Of a DNA stretch of 64,000 bases, positions 47,952-58,900 are shown one piece after another. Under the pieces are notes generated by a model. It was not told the origin of the DNA and did no database searches. It saw only the letters and a list, made by a program, of their open reading frames with translations. The stretch is from Paenibacillus pini JCM 16418 (GTDB lineage Bacteria; Bacillota; Bacilli; Paenibacillales; Paenibacillaceae). The stretch's first letter is position 1; each line of letters starts with the position of its first letter. The stretch is taken from NCBI RefSeq assembly GCF_000576305.1, contig NZ_BAVZ01000001.1:124001-188000 (forward strand). Reading direction: 5' to 3'. A program made the position numbers and the translations under genes.

Positions 47952-49388
47952 TTATACAAAAAGTCGTGTCATCTTCTTACCATCATAGGAAAAGCGGATC
48001 TTCTTATCCTCAAGCATGGTTTCCATGTGAACAGGGCGGCCCCAGAGCTGATAGACATAAGGAAGCGTGCGCTCCATATACTTCAGATCCAGCTCAATGC
48101 CTTCGTATTGATGTTTGATGAGGAGTTCACCATTGCGATCATAGTCGCCATCTTCAACGACAAGATAAGGACTGCCGCCGTTTACGCGAGTGAACACGAG
48201 TTGGTCACGGATGTTCATCCATGTCTTATCGGTGATTTTCCACTCAGGCCCTTTTTTCTCAAACACATATAGATCCAAATCTTCGGTTAATTGTTTGGTT
48301 AAATAATTGCGAAGGAAGGAAGTATCGGATTCAACTTCACGTACCTCAAACATTTTTTCACGCCCAAGGCCAGGCTTTCTTCGATCTCGTTCTTGCTCTT
48401 CTGGTGTGGGATGATCCCAGCGCCGCTCAATATCCTCGAAGATCTTCAGACCTAGATAGTAAGGATTGAGACTATTCTTAGAGGGCTGAACGACAGATGA
48501 ATTGAGTTTGGCAAACTCAATGGTTTCTTCGCTGGTCAAATCCAGCTCACGAATGATGCGTTGATGCCAGTAGGAAGCCCAGCCTTCGTTCATGATCTTC
48601 GTCTCCATCTGAGGCCAGAAGTATAGCATTTCCTCACGTAGCATGCTCATGATATCCCGCTGCCAATCCTCTAGATTGAGAGAGAACTCTTGAATAAACC
48701 AAACAATGTCCTTCTCCGGTTCAGGCGGGAATTTATGTGGATCATGAACATCTTCGGTATCTGCAAGATCATTCTTGTCTAGATTCCATAAATCATCATA
48801 GACGCCTGCTCGCGTTACACGATGAGCATCTTCTTTGTGTGTTTTAACCTTCTGCTGCATGTAACGTTGTTTATCCAAGTGACGCGGCTTAATGAGCTGT
48901 GGATCAACATGTTCCTGAATGCTAAGCACAGCATCAATAAATTGTTCAACGACCTGCGTACCAAACTCCATCTCATAGCTTCGCACCCGCTCGGCGGTAG
49001 CGGACATACTCTCTACCATATTGCGGTTGGAGGCGGAGAAGCGGAAGTTGTTTTTGAAAAAGTCGCAGTGTGCCAGTACATGCGCGACGATCAGCTTGTT
49101 CTGGATCAACGAGTTACCGTCGAGGAGAAAGGCATAACACGGGTTCGAGTTAATAACCAGCTCGTAAATTTTACTCAATCCGAAGTCATATTGCATCTTC
49201 ATTTTATTGAAGCTTTTTCCGAAGCTCCAGTGACTAAACCGAGTCGGCATACCGTAAGCACCAAAAGTGTAAATGATATCCGCCGGACAAATCTCATATC
49301 GCATCGGATAATAGTCTAGCCCGAATCCATCAGCGATCTCCATAATTTCGGCTATTGCATACTCTAACTGCTTAATCTCGTCGCTCAT
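47952..49388 (-). CDS. spoVR: SpoVR-family protein
   Basis: 478 residues, complete. The family acts in spore cortex formation in Bacillus and often pairs with PrkA and YhbH in proteobacteria and Firmicutes. The long helical protein contains the conserved [13 protein letters not shown] and the [13 protein letters not shown] segments that suggest an iron/hydrolase-like active site; mechanism not known. GGGAGG before ATG. In this window prkA is 4 kb upstream and yhbH 5 kb downstream, with other genes in between. Confidence 0.93.
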   Translation of the reverse strand: MSDEIKQLEYAIAEIMEIADGFGLDYYPMRYEICPADIIYTFGAYGMPTRFSHWSFGKSFNKMKMQYDFGLSKIYELVINSNPCYAFLLDGNSLIQNKLIVAHVLAHCDFFKNNFRFSASNRNMVESMSATAERVRSYEMEFGTQVVEQFIDAVLSIQEHVDPQLIKPRHLDKQRYMQQKVKTHKEDAHRVTRAGVYDDLWNLDKNDLADTEDVHDPHKFPPEPEKDIVWFIQEFSLNLEDWQRDIMSMLREEMLYFWPQMETKIMNEGWASYWHQRIIRELDLTSEETIEFAKLNSSVVQPSKNSLNPYYLGLKIFEDIERRWDHPTPEEQERDRRKPGLGREKMFEVREVESDTSFLRNYLTKQLTEDLDLYVFEKKGPEWKITDKTWMNIRDQLVFTRVNGGSPYLVVEDGDYDRNGELLIKHQYEGIELDLKYMERTLPYVYQLWGRPVHMETMLEDKKIRFSYDGKKMTRLFV

Positions 49389-49488
49389 GGGTCATGTAAT
49401 CCTCCCTTGATACCTTGAATAACATCAATCCATTCGGGTTGGTATTTATGTATATTCAGCGAATAGGGGGATATGTGAGGAGATTCAT

Positions 49489-50373
49489 TTACGAATAGTT
49501 AATGACAAGCTTCTCCAATTGTTTCAAAATATCTTTAAGATGAGACTCTTTTTCCAAGAAAACGATCAGAGCGCGAACGATAACAATTTTCGGATTGTCA
49601 CACTCCATTTCTTCTTGGATGAGGAGGGTAGCTTCTTGAAGTTCCGTTTTCTGTGCGTTCGGTACAGGAAGTTCTTTGATGGTTGATTGTAGTCGTTGAA
49701 TGAGATGAAGGATCTGTGTCATATCGGGAACCTGCTCACCTTGCATTCCACATTGTATATATTCACTCATATCAGACTCTTTTAAGAGCGAAGGTCGTTT
49801 GTGAGCTATAGTGTTATTCGCCATATCCTCCATACATTGCACAATAAATACTGCTACCTCTTGAGTAACCAGCGACTTATGATCAAAAATAGTTAAGAAA
49901 ATAAACTCACGCATAATCCCATTGTAAATGGTCACGAGATCCCAAACATTGGGTTTGATATCCTCTCCAAAAATTCGAATGAGGCTGTCCCGGTTGTATT
50001 TTAATAAATTAACCCTAGAACGTGATAGAAAAGGGGCGATTTTGCCATCCGGAAGCATGAGTTTTTTCATTTCCTGCATAATAAAGCTGTGCTTTAAGAA
50101 GAACTCGATTTGACATACGGTTTCCTGAATGAAGACATCTTTGATAGAAAATTTGGGATTTGCACGAATGTGTTCAATTTCTTCCGTCATCTTCCGTTGC
50201 TGCATCAGTAACACATCGATAAATATATCTTCTTTGGAGCTAAAGAAATTGTATAAAGAACCCTTCGCCACGCCACAGTCGTCAGCAATGTTCTGTATAG
50301 AAGTAGCCAGGTATCCCTTTTCCAAAAAGAAACGCATGGCTGAATCCAAGATTTTCTGCTTTGTTAAACTCAA
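49489..50373 (-). CDS. TetR-family transcriptional regulator
   Basis: About 294 residues from TTG 50373 (MSLTKQKILDSAMRFF), which has GAGGGG at 8 bases; an alternative TTG at 50394 lacks a site. HTH: ATSIQNIADDCGVAKGSLYNFFSSKEDIF. The ligand-binding domain is longer than usual for TetR (about 240 residues). Divergent from the MFS exporter with a shared intergenic region of about 180 bases, so it very likely represses it. Confidence 0.85.
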   Translation of the reverse strand: MSLTKQKILDSAMRFFLEKGYLATSIQNIADDCGVAKGSLYNFFSSKEDIFIDVLLMQQRKMTEEIEHIRANPKFSIKDVFIQETVCQIEFFLKHSFIMQEMKKLMLPDGKIAPFLSRSRVNLLKYNRDSLIRIFGEDIKPNVWDLVTIYNGIMREFIFLTIFDHKSLVTQEVAVFIVQCMEDMANNTIAHKRPSLLKESDMSEYIQCGMQGEQVPDMTQILHLIQRLQSTIKELPVPNAQKTELQEATLLIQEEMECDNPKIVIVRALIVFLEKESHLKDILKQLEKLVINYS

Positions 50374-50554
50374 GGAGTATTCCCCTCTTTTCAAGAAATA
50401 GTTTGACTTTATTTAAAAAGTAAGTAAAATTAGTTTAACATTTGACCGTGTAGTTTTATTAAAAACCATATGGTCATCGTACGATTTAATTTATTTCTCG
50501 TCAAGAACGAGGAGAATTTAAACAGAGAAGGACGAATAGGAGAGGATTAACAGA

Positions 50555-52045
50555 ATGTCTATGCAAAAAGCATCAGCTGTACCGGTGGCGGAGTTTTCGA
50601 TTAAAACGCTCATTCCTCCACTGATGGCTGTTATCTTAGGGATGATTATGGTCATCCTAGACAGCACCGTGATCAACGTGGCTGTGCCTAACTTACAACA
50701 GTATTTCGGCACCACATTGAAGACGATACAATGGACGATTACTGGATATACGTTAGCTCTTTCGGCTGTTATCCCACTCGCGGGATGGATGACAGATAAA
50801 TTTGGAGCGAAACGGATATTTCTGATTACGATTACGTTATTTACGTTAGGATCGGTGCTTTGCTCACTGGCTCAAACGTCGGAACAACTTATTATTTTCC
50901 GCATTATTCAAGGACTTGGAGGCGGTATGGTTGCTCCAATCGGGATGGCTATGGTATTCAGACTTGCTCCTGCTGACAAACGGGGTGCTGTTATGGGTAT
51001 GCTAGGAATTCCGATGCTACTTGCTCCTGCATCTGGACCGATCTTATCAGGTTGGCTTATAGACATTGCCTCATGGCATTGGATATTCCTGATTAACCTA
51101 CCAATCGGCATAGCAGCAGTTATTGTAGGAATGAAGTTCCTTCCTACTTTTGAGAATAAGAAAGTTCCTTCGCTCGATATTTTAGGGATGATTCTGGCTC
51201 CGATTGCATTTGCCATGCTAGCCTTTGGGGTAAATGAGGCTGGAACGAGCTGGACATCTACGAGTACGTTAACTGGACTTATTATTGGTGGAGCTGCACT
51301 CATACTATTTATCTTTGTAGAACTAAGACAGAAAGAACCATTGTTAGAGCTTCGCGTATTTGCCTCTTCTGATTTCACACGTGGTGTCATTTTGTCTTGG
51401 ATGTTCCAGGTCGCCATGTTCGGTGCGATTCTAATGATTCCTTTATATTTACAAAATGTAAGAGGCTTTACTCCGTTAGAAAGTGGTTTTACTACACTTG
51501 CACAAGCACTGGCTTCCATGCTCTTTATGCCTTTTGGTGGTAAGTTATTTGATAAGTGGGGAGCACGACCACTCGCTCTGGCGGGTCTGACACTGGTATC
51601 CATAGGATTGTTTATATTGTCACAAATCAGCGCAGATATGGCCATGGGTATAATCATTTTTGCACTAGCTCTCATGGGAGCAGGTATGGGTCTAACGATG
51701 ATGCCACTCAATACACATATATTGAACTCAGCGCCACGCAGACTTGTAAACCGTGTAACTCCTTTAACATCGGCAACGCAGCAGGTTGTTACATCTTTTG
51801 CGATTGCTGGGTTAACAGGTTATTTAACGTCCAAAATTTCTCATTACATGTCAGCTCCAGATACTGCAGGTAACATATTGACAAGCTCAACTTCTGCATT
51901 CGGAGATACGTTCTTAATTACGGCTTGTATCGCTGTTGCAGGCATAGTGCTAAGTACAATTCTACGCAAACCTCGAGTGAAACCAGGGGATGAGCTTTCT
52001 GGAGATGGAGAAATGCCAGACCCGAAGACGATGATTTCACATTAA
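50555..52045 (+). CDS. DHA2-family MFS multidrug exporter (EmrB/QacA type, 14 TM)
   Basis: 496 residues. Membrane proton-drug antiporter. Motifs: DSTVINVAVPNLQ (motif D1), GWMTDKFGAKRIFL (motif A), RIIQGLGGGMVAPIGMAM (motif B) and the G-rich LLAPASGPILSGWL (motif C). Predicted 14 membrane helices. Transcribed away from the TetR gene; drug range unknown. Intact. Confidence 0.92.
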   Translation: MSMQKASAVPVAEFSIKTLIPPLMAVILGMIMVILDSTVINVAVPNLQQYFGTTLKTIQWTITGYTLALSAVIPLAGWMTDKFGAKRIFLITITLFTLGSVLCSLAQTSEQLIIFRIIQGLGGGMVAPIGMAMVFRLAPADKRGAVMGMLGIPMLLAPASGPILSGWLIDIASWHWIFLINLPIGIAAVIVGMKFLPTFENKKVPSLDILGMILAPIAFAMLAFGVNEAGTSWTSTSTLTGLIIGGAALILFIFVELRQKEPLLELRVFASSDFTRGVILSWMFQVAMFGAILMIPLYLQNVRGFTPLESGFTTLAQALASMLFMPFGGKLFDKWGARPLALAGLTLVSIGLFILSQISADMAMGIIIFALALMGAGMGLTMMPLNTHILNSAPRRLVNRVTPLTSATQQVVTSFAIAGLTGYLTSKISHYMSAPDTAGNILTSSTSAFGDTFLITACIAVAGIVLSTILRKPRVKPGDELSGDGEMPDPKTMISH

Positions 52046-52066
52046 TTTCTCGTTTATTAAATGAAG

Positions 52067-52114
52067 AGGATGTCCCTGTAGCCTATGAGATAGGCTGAGA
52101 GACATCCTTTTTTT
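52067..52114 (+). terminator. Rho-independent terminator
   Basis: GGATGTC / GACATCC outer stem with AGCCT/AGGCT inner helix and a T run. Confidence 0.88.
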
Positions 52115-52165
52115 ATTTGTTGAGACTAGAATATGACATGGTATATTAAAATTCCCTGTTTTATA

Positions 52166-52200
52166 TTTACTATGACAGGTACTTATGTAAGTATAGTAAA
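52166..52200. promoter_or_regulatory. Nested palindromic operator candidate
   Basis: Outer arms TTTACTAT (52166-52173) and ATAGTAAA (52193-52200) enclose the perfect palindrome TACTTATGTAAGTA (52180-52193). Sits just before the PH-domain gene. Likely a repressor or GntR-type site. Confidence 0.45.
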
Positions 52201-52228
52201 GAGTACGGATATTTTAGGGGGAATGAAC

Positions 52229-52618
52229 TTGTCTACAACAAAAGGAAATTTGATTTGGGAAGGCAGAAAACGCACACTGTTTGGCTTGCCTTTATCTTTT
52301 ACAAAATACATGCTCTATGAGAAAAAATTAATTACACGTATTGGATTTTTAAACATTAAAGAAGATGAATTAGACCTGTATAAAGTTGCAGATAAAAGCT
52401 TGAATCTACCTATTTTCCAGCGTATGTTTGGCTGTGGAACGATCAGTCTTACCGCTTTGGATTCAGACACTCCGCAGAAGGTGCTCCAGTCTGTTAAAGC
52501 ACCACGTGATGTTATGGATAAATTAGATGAAGCCGTGGAGCTTCAGAAGAGTCACTACAGAACACAGAGCATGTCGATGATGGGCGCGGGCGGAGAGTTT
52601 GCTCATTTGAACCATTAA
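52229..52618 (+). CDS. PH-domain-like membrane-surface protein (hypothetical)
   Basis: About 129 residues. Start TTG 52229 is better spaced to AGGGGGA (52216-52222) than ATG 52223. The sequence LIWEGRKRTLFGLPLSFTKYMLYEKKLITRIGFLNIKEDELDLYKVAD fits a bacterial PH (YdbT/YvlB-like) domain, followed by a helical tail. Possible lipid- or membrane-binding, but function unknown. Expression may depend on the palindrome upstream. Confidence 0.65.
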   Translation: MSTTKGNLIWEGRKRTLFGLPLSFTKYMLYEKKLITRIGFLNIKEDELDLYKVADKSLNLPIFQRMFGCGTISLTALDSDTPQKVLQSVKAPRDVMDKLDEAVELQKSHYRTQSMSMMGAGGEFAHLNH

Positions 52619-52729
52619 GATAGAAAAGGAATAAAGATTGAATTTGATGGAAATCTCCTAGGATTTGTATCGCTTTGGCTCGTTGGAGATGATATGATGG
52701 GGCTTGCCCATCGTGGCTAGGAGGATGAG

Positions 52730-53182
52730 ATGATGCAGAGGGAATTACATGTAACGAAGTTTCAGTTGGATGAAATCGTGAGTACTTACAATATTCAGGT
52801 TGAAGTCATGAGACATTACTTGAATATGAACAATGGGGAAGTAGTTCGGGTACCTATTTATAATAAAAATAAAGATGATAAGGAGCTTGCTAAGATCATT
52901 AAGGACGGTCTGAATGAGCACTATTTTCTTATCCCACATATAACTTCAAGTGAAGGCTCTAGTGATATTTATGATTTTACGGAAACGGTATCGAACCCCG
53001 AGCTAAAAGATAAACTGTCAAACGTGTTAAAAGGGAGTCGGAACGTATTTCGAAAATATAATGATCTGTTATTAGCTGATTTCGATGAGTCCCAACGATA
53101 TTATACTTTTGTTCAAGAAAGCAATCGTAATCGCGTGCTCAAATGGTTGGAATCTATTGATATTAAGTTAATCGTCGATTGA
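52730..53182 (+). CDS. UPF0158 family protein
   Basis: 150 residues. Shows the family sequence layout FQLDEIVSTYNIQVEVMRHYLNMNNGEVV, then FLIPHITSSEGSSDIYDF and SRNVFRKYNDLLL. No biochemical function assigned; it is cytosolic. AGGAGG at good spacing and a terminator just after the stop, so monocistronic. Confidence 0.75.
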   Translation: MMQRELHVTKFQLDEIVSTYNIQVEVMRHYLNMNNGEVVRVPIYNKNKDDKELAKIIKDGLNEHYFLIPHITSSEGSSDIYDFTETVSNPELKDKLSNVLKGSRNVFRKYNDLLLADFDESQRYYTFVQESNRNRVLKWLESIDIKLIVD

Positions 53183-53208
53183 AATCATGAACCAATTCAG
53201 ATGAAAAG

Positions 53209-53251
53209 TCAGGGCAGCCACAAAGGATAAGATGGCTCCCCTGATTTTTTT
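53209..53251 (+). terminator. Rho-independent terminator
   Basis: TCAGGGCAGCCA / TGGCTCCCCTGA stem and T run. Confidence 0.8.
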
Positions 53252-53284
53252 GTGGACTGATGCTCAACAAGCTTGTTAATTAAC

Positions 53285-54445
53285 TTATGGAGTCAGCACA
53301 CCATCCTGCTTGCGGAAAAAGGTCCGAAGTGCTTGGTAAACCTCGCCTTTTTCCTTGATTACATAATACATGAACTGATCTAGCTTAATGTTACGGTAGG
53401 CCGACATAAGCGTACTGCTGCGGTTGTACTGATTAACCTCACCATAGCCGAACATGTTACTCACCTTAAGCAATTCTCCGATGAGTCTTACGCATCGCTC
53501 GTTGTCAGAAGTCAGATTATCACCATCTGAGAAATGGAATGGGTAGATGTTATATTTGGCGGGTGGGTAGCGACGATCGATGATTTCGAGAGCCTTCTGA
53601 TACGCGGAGGAACATATCGTTCCGCCGCTCTCCCCACGTGTAAAGAAATCCTCCTCCGTGACTTCCTTGGCTTCCGTATGGTGAGCAAGGAACACGATAT
53701 CCACATTTTCATATTGGCGACGCAAGAAGCGAGTCATCCAGAAGAAGAAGCTACGTGCGCAATATTTTTCGAAAGAACCCATACTCCCGGACGTATCCAT
53801 CATCGCAATAATAACTGCACTGGATTGGGGTACGATAATGTCGTCCCAAGTCTTGTAACGTAAATCATCTGGACTGATGTGATGAATGCCAGGCGAGCCC
53901 GTAGTCGCATTGCGTCGTAAATTTTCTAAAATCGTACGTTTCTTATCGATGTTGGACTGCATCCCTTTTTTGCGAATGTCATTAAAGATAATTGATTCTG
54001 TTTCGATGTCCTGCTGTTCTTTCTCTTTCAGATGGGGAAGCTCAAGTTCGTCGAATAGCATGTTCTCCAAATCTTCAATGCTGACCTCGGCCTCGATAAT
54101 GTCATCCCCAGGTTGATCTCCAGCCTTATCACCTTTACCCGGCTTTTGCGCGGGATCACGCCCGAGTACGTCCCCTACCTGACTATCGCCGTCACCCTGC
54201 CCGACATGTTTCTGTTTCTGATAATTATAAATAAAACGGTATTCATCTAGACTGCGGATAGGGACCTTGATGATCTGTTTACCGTCCGACATAATAATGT
54301 TCTCTTCCGTAATGAGATCGGGCAGGTTTTGCTTAATGATTTCTTTGACTTTTTCCTGATGGCGGATCTGATCCTGATACCCTTTACGGTGCAGCGACCA
54401 GTCTTCTTTGGACACAACGAACAGCGCATGATCGTCAGATGGCAT
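53285..54445 (-). CDS. yhbH: YhbH/DUF444 family protein
   Basis: About 386 residues from ATG 54445 behind GGGAGGTG (an upstream in-frame start has no site). The protein has a central charged linker and a C-terminal von Willebrand-like MIDAS region beginning [13 protein letters not shown]. YhbH is linked to PrkA and SpoVR in sporulation and stress; biochemical role unknown. Divergent from the secreted-protein pair. Confidence 0.9.
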   Translation of the reverse strand: MPSDDHALFVVSKEDWSLHRKGYQDQIRHQEKVKEIIKQNLPDLITEENIIMSDGKQIIKVPIRSLDEYRFIYNYQKQKHVGQGDGDSQVGDVLGRDPAQKPGKGDKAGDQPGDDIIEAEVSIEDLENMLFDELELPHLKEKEQQDIETESIIFNDIRKKGMQSNIDKKRTILENLRRNATTGSPGIHHISPDDLRYKTWDDIIVPQSSAVIIAMMDTSGSMGSFEKYCARSFFFWMTRFLRRQYENVDIVFLAHHTEAKEVTEEDFFTRGESGGTICSSAYQKALEIIDRRYPPAKYNIYPFHFSDGDNLTSDNERCVRLIGELLKVSNMFGYGEVNQYNRSSTLMSAYRNIKLDQFMYYVIKEKGEVYQALRTFFRKQDGVLTP

Positions 54446-54964
54446 CTTCAGGCACCTCCCATGTACACGTACTCGGCACACTTATTGTTTGCTATGTACC
54501 AAGTATATTCACGGCGAGGGACGTTATGTGATAAGGCATAAGAGAAAATGGGGCATTGGTGTGTACCACGTCCATGTGTCATACAAAATATGCAGTTTAA
54601 TATGACAATATATGACAAATAATTCAAAAATTATATAGTATACTTCAATTGTCCTAGTCTATTAGGATGAGCAAAATACATAATTAGGTCGAAATGAACT
54701 GATGAAGCACACGGCATTTAACCTTAGGAGGTGCGTAAGCGTCAACCTTTGCGTGGACAAGCAGTCTCGTAAAATAGGGCATGGGAAGTGAATTGTGAAG
54801 AGGAAGACAAGGGAGTTCGGTTTAGGAATACATTAAGGATTGTATTAATTAATCAGTCAATAAGAATAAGGGTTGGCTATAAGAAAGTTAAACTGAAAGG
54901 CTGTTAACAGAGCGCATCAGCAAAATAGGAAAACTTATATCGTAGCTAATAGGAGGAAGAAACA
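54446..54964 (+). promoter_or_regulatory. Non-coding region upstream of secreted protein pair
   Basis: About 520 bases with no gene. A TATACT at 54639-54644 is a possible -10, followed by the inverted repeat TCCTA-GTCTAT-TAGGA (54652-54667), possibly an operator. A GCGTAAGC-rich segment follows near 54730-54760. No known riboswitch recognised. Confidence 0.35.
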
Positions 54965-55924
54965 ATGAAATATATGAAAAAAGTAAAGCTCTCTATTCTT
55001 ACGAGTGTCCTTGCGGTGGGATTAACAATTGGTGGGACTGTAGGAAATGTTCATGCGGCCGAGAGTAAAGGGAATATTGAGGTCTTACTCAATGCAAAAA
55101 AAATTAGCTTCCCAGATGCAAAGCCATATCAAGATAGTCAAGGTAGCGTTATGGTTCCGATTCGATTTGTTTCAGAGGCTTTAGGTGCAGAGGTTGGCTG
55201 GACGAAAGCCAATGGCCAATTGACTGTAGAATTAAAAAATACAGAGCATACCGTAAATATGACAGTAGGCAAAGCTACAGCAACCATTGATGGTAATGAA
55301 AAAAGCTACGGTACGAAGATAGTATTACAGAAGAATCGAACGTTCGTACCTCTTCGATTAGTAAGTGAAGGGCTCGGTCAAACGGTAGAGTGGGATAAGA
55401 TAAGCCGGTGGGTTTGGATAGGGAAGAAGAATGCATTAACGTTAGAGGAAGCTGGATTAAAACCGGTGAGTCTTGATCCTTATAGGAAGTGGTTTTCGAA
55501 GGCAAAAGACCTTCTGAAGAGTCCACGTGAGGATATAAATTTTAATGAAGTCTTAATATTTAAAGTTTCCGATCTCCCCACCAAGTTTTTAAGGGAAATT
55601 TATAGTGTTGAGTTATATTCTGAATCTAAAACAAATGCTTCTTATCTCAAGGTAAGAGCCAAAACGTCCTCCGGATCAGGTGATATATTTTACCTCACGA
55701 AGAAGAATGACATTCGTTACCGAAATCCAATGAGTTCTTTGACTATTAATAATGGAGATGGAACAAAATATTGTTTTTATAAAATTTGGTCACCTGCTGA
55801 CAAGACTCTAAATGGCATAGTTGATCAAAGTCCTTTAAAAATTCAGGATATTGAGTATATCGGTTTTTATGGTGGTACTCAAAACTACATACCTCTTATG
55901 ATAAACCCTTGGAAAGGAAATTAA
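54965..55924 (+). CDS. Secreted stalk/copper-amine-oxidase N-terminal domain protein
   Basis: 319 residues. Signal peptide (LSILTSVLAVGLTIGGTVGNVHA). Residues about 35-155 form a CuAO_N1-type domain (IEVLLNAKKISFPD ... VMVPIRFVSEALGAEVGW ... RTFVPLRLVSEGLGQTVEWD), common in Paenibacillus extracellular proteins; the C-terminal half is unrelated and unrecognised. No copper or oxidase site is seen, so I do not claim enzymatic function. AGGAGGAAG is well spaced. The next gene follows within 6 bases, so the two form an operon. Confidence 0.8.
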   Translation: MKYMKKVKLSILTSVLAVGLTIGGTVGNVHAAESKGNIEVLLNAKKISFPDAKPYQDSQGSVMVPIRFVSEALGAEVGWTKANGQLTVELKNTEHTVNMTVGKATATIDGNEKSYGTKIVLQKNRTFVPLRLVSEGLGQTVEWDKISRWVWIGKKNALTLEEAGLKPVSLDPYRKWFSKAKDLLKSPREDINFNEVLIFKVSDLPTKFLREIYSVELYSESKTNASYLKVRAKTSSGSGDIFYLTKKNDIRYRNPMSSLTINNGDGTKYCFYKIWSPADKTLNGIVDQSPLKIQDIEYIGFYGGTQNYIPLMINPWKGN

Positions 55925-55929
55925 AATTC

Positions 55930-58900
55930 ATGGGACGCAGATTGAAACACAATGTAGCGATATTAATGGTGTGGATTCTGTTCTTTTTGCAATGTCCCCT
56001 TTTTCCTTTTCAAGTGAATGAGGTTCAGGCAGCGAATGAAAACACTCCCCTGAAATACTATAAAGATAGTAATTATCGTTATTTTGTCGGTATGATGTAT
56101 TACGAAATGTGGAAGGACACGGCAGGAAACTGGACGGATGGAGGAAGGCAACCGAATAAGGGGATGCGTGGTGAGGCGGAATTCACTTATAAATTTCAGT
56201 TTCCAAATCGTAAAATCAAAAGCGTGAATGCACGGATTTATACACCAAGTGACCCGCTGGTATACTTTGAGGAATCCCGGTCAGATTCGTACGATGAATA
56301 TAAAAAGTCCATAAGTTTAGGTACTACAAATTCAGACATTAGACCTTTTAATAAACAAGGCATAGGAACGGATACCACTATCATACCGATTACCATAAAT
56401 ATGCTTCTGAATGCTGAGCGTCCTCACGATGTAAAAGGGGAACAATGTCCCAACTGTGCAGCTAATGTAGAAGCTTACCGGATATATGTTCCGATGCTAT
56501 TTAAAATCGAACTGCAATCTCAGCTGAACGTAAAATACTACGACACGGATGGACAGTCACTAAATAATATTTTTACTCCCATAGTAAACGAAGAATTAAT
56601 TGCGGGAAAAGAATATACCTTTACCCCACCGACCAATGCGGATTTTGAATATGTAGGGTTTAAAAAATCAACGACTGACGAATTGCCGCATGGTAGCATC
56701 AACTCGGGATCGGCTAATTCTTTCAAGTACGACGGTTCCTTTGAGAAATACACCTTATTTATGTACTATAAAAAGAAAGATGATAATACCACAATCCCAT
56801 CGCCAGGTCCTTCAGGCTGCACAGTTCCTGTACCTGCAGAATCCATTGAAGGGAAATATATGGATCCTGTTGTAACAGCCAAGATCAGAGCAGATGAGCG
56901 TGGAAGTGAACAGTTTGACGTGCTTCAGGGTATTCCTACATCGGAAAGTTTGTACGGCAATGTGTTAGCACGAGATCATCTGTATAAGAATAAATTTGTG
57001 CAGATGACAGGAACTTGTACATTTTCAATTAATGTAACCAAGGTATATACACTTAAATGGGATCCAGGGAAAGAAGTGACTAATGCAAATGGAAGTGGTA
57101 CACATACTGAACCAGATCCGCAATCTCAGCCGGAACCTAAAACTTATCAATACATAATTGAACGGCCATATAAGTTCTGGAAAATTGATAATTTAGAGGT
57201 ATACAAAATAAAGCAATCCATATTAAAAAATTACGCATTACCAGGGGACCAGATTACAATTCAACCAAGCGGGTATACGCCGCCTAACTTTACAGCATCG
57301 ACGAATGGAAACTATTATCCACCAACGCCGCCAAGTGAAGTCGAAGCACCTGGATCAACTATTTCGGGTGGTACCACTAAGCCTTCTGTACCAAACGAGG
57401 ACTTAAAGGGATTAGCTGAGCGGGCAGTCCAAAAAGTTAAAGTTGAAAATGATACGCTGATATTTAAGGGACAAAAGATCATGGATAGTCAACGAGTCGA
57501 TGAATTAGGGCCTAGACCAGTACAAATTCCTGAGCCACTCCATATCGGAGATAATGTTCTGTACAGCTCAGGTAATATGATTAGCAGTAACAAAGAGAAC
57601 AGAAAGGATACACCTAGTACCGGTGAAATTTTTTATGACTTAATGTCGGGAAACATCAATGGTGGAGAGAATCAAACGTTTACAATCTTTGGTATCAACA
57701 CCGTCACTGTACACACGCCTGTCGTTGACTATTCGTCTATTTCGGATGATCAGGCTCACAACCAGAAGACAAATCCTAACATGCAGCGATCTGCACTGAT
57801 TCTGGAGCGTCCTTTTATTGTAAAGATTCCAACAAGTGGGCAGCACACGAACTATTTGGGTTATGGAAACAGAGACTATGCCAAGTATTATCGGACTAAA
57901 CAGGTAAAGTTTCCATTCGACGTGTACACCGGGGATCGAAAAACATTTATTCCTAAAAAGACATGGGTTGATGTTCCTGTCGGACAATTGACCACGACTT
58001 TTTATCTGCCAGTATGGGTAGATGAGGGAGATTATCAGGTATCCTTCCGAAATATAGCAGAGAATGCACCATCATCGTACACTGCACAGGATGATGCGAA
58101 TACGAACCTCATACACCATGCGGCGGCTGACGAGGTTTCGGTTGAGGTCATTGGACGGCTATACGATTTTCACATTACAGATATTTCTGATTATAACTGG
58201 GAACGGGTTTTTCGGACGAAGGCAGGAACGGCTCTGCAAACGGGTGTGTCTTATTGGGTAGGGCAAAATAAGATCGACGGTGATCCGAGGGGGAATTCCT
58301 CCACCTATACATTGCCAATTCGTCCTGGAAGTAACCCGTTACAAGGGTATAAAAATGTGGCCGTAAAAACTGGATATCATTTTAAATTTGATTTTCTGAC
58401 AAAAGGCAATATGTTTGGTCCGCTTGATGGCATTCGTATTACCCCTCGGTTTTACTATGTGAGAAAAGACGGGAAAGCGATAAATAATAAAGGTGAAACT
58501 CGCGTGCCTGTAGACTTATACTACCATACGAATCAGAATCAGTTTGTCAAAATCGGTTCGAAACAGGATCAAGTTAAACGTTACGTCCTTCTTAATGACA
58601 GGCTGCGGAATGTGCCGGTAGAAGAATTGAGTGATACGGCCAGCTACAAGTTTAATCACTATGGACAAGCAGGTAGTTTAAACATGCAGCAGTTTATCTC
58701 CTACTACACGAGCAAGTTTACGAAGCAAAAGACACCAGTCGGCGCCTACGATCTATTACTTTTACCTGAACAAATACGTACGTTCCTGCGGCTGAAAGAT
58801 ACGATACCAAGCTCAGTGGATCAGGAACGGGCCAATGTATCCATTCAGAAATGGTATGGTGAATATAGTCTGCCGGCAGCAGCATACGTTGTTGAAGCGG

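Noticed and set aside
50908..51711. 267-codon reverse-strand frame inside the MFS gene
   Set aside because: It is an antisense shadow of a well-supported 14-TM transporter, with no ribosome site or family motif.
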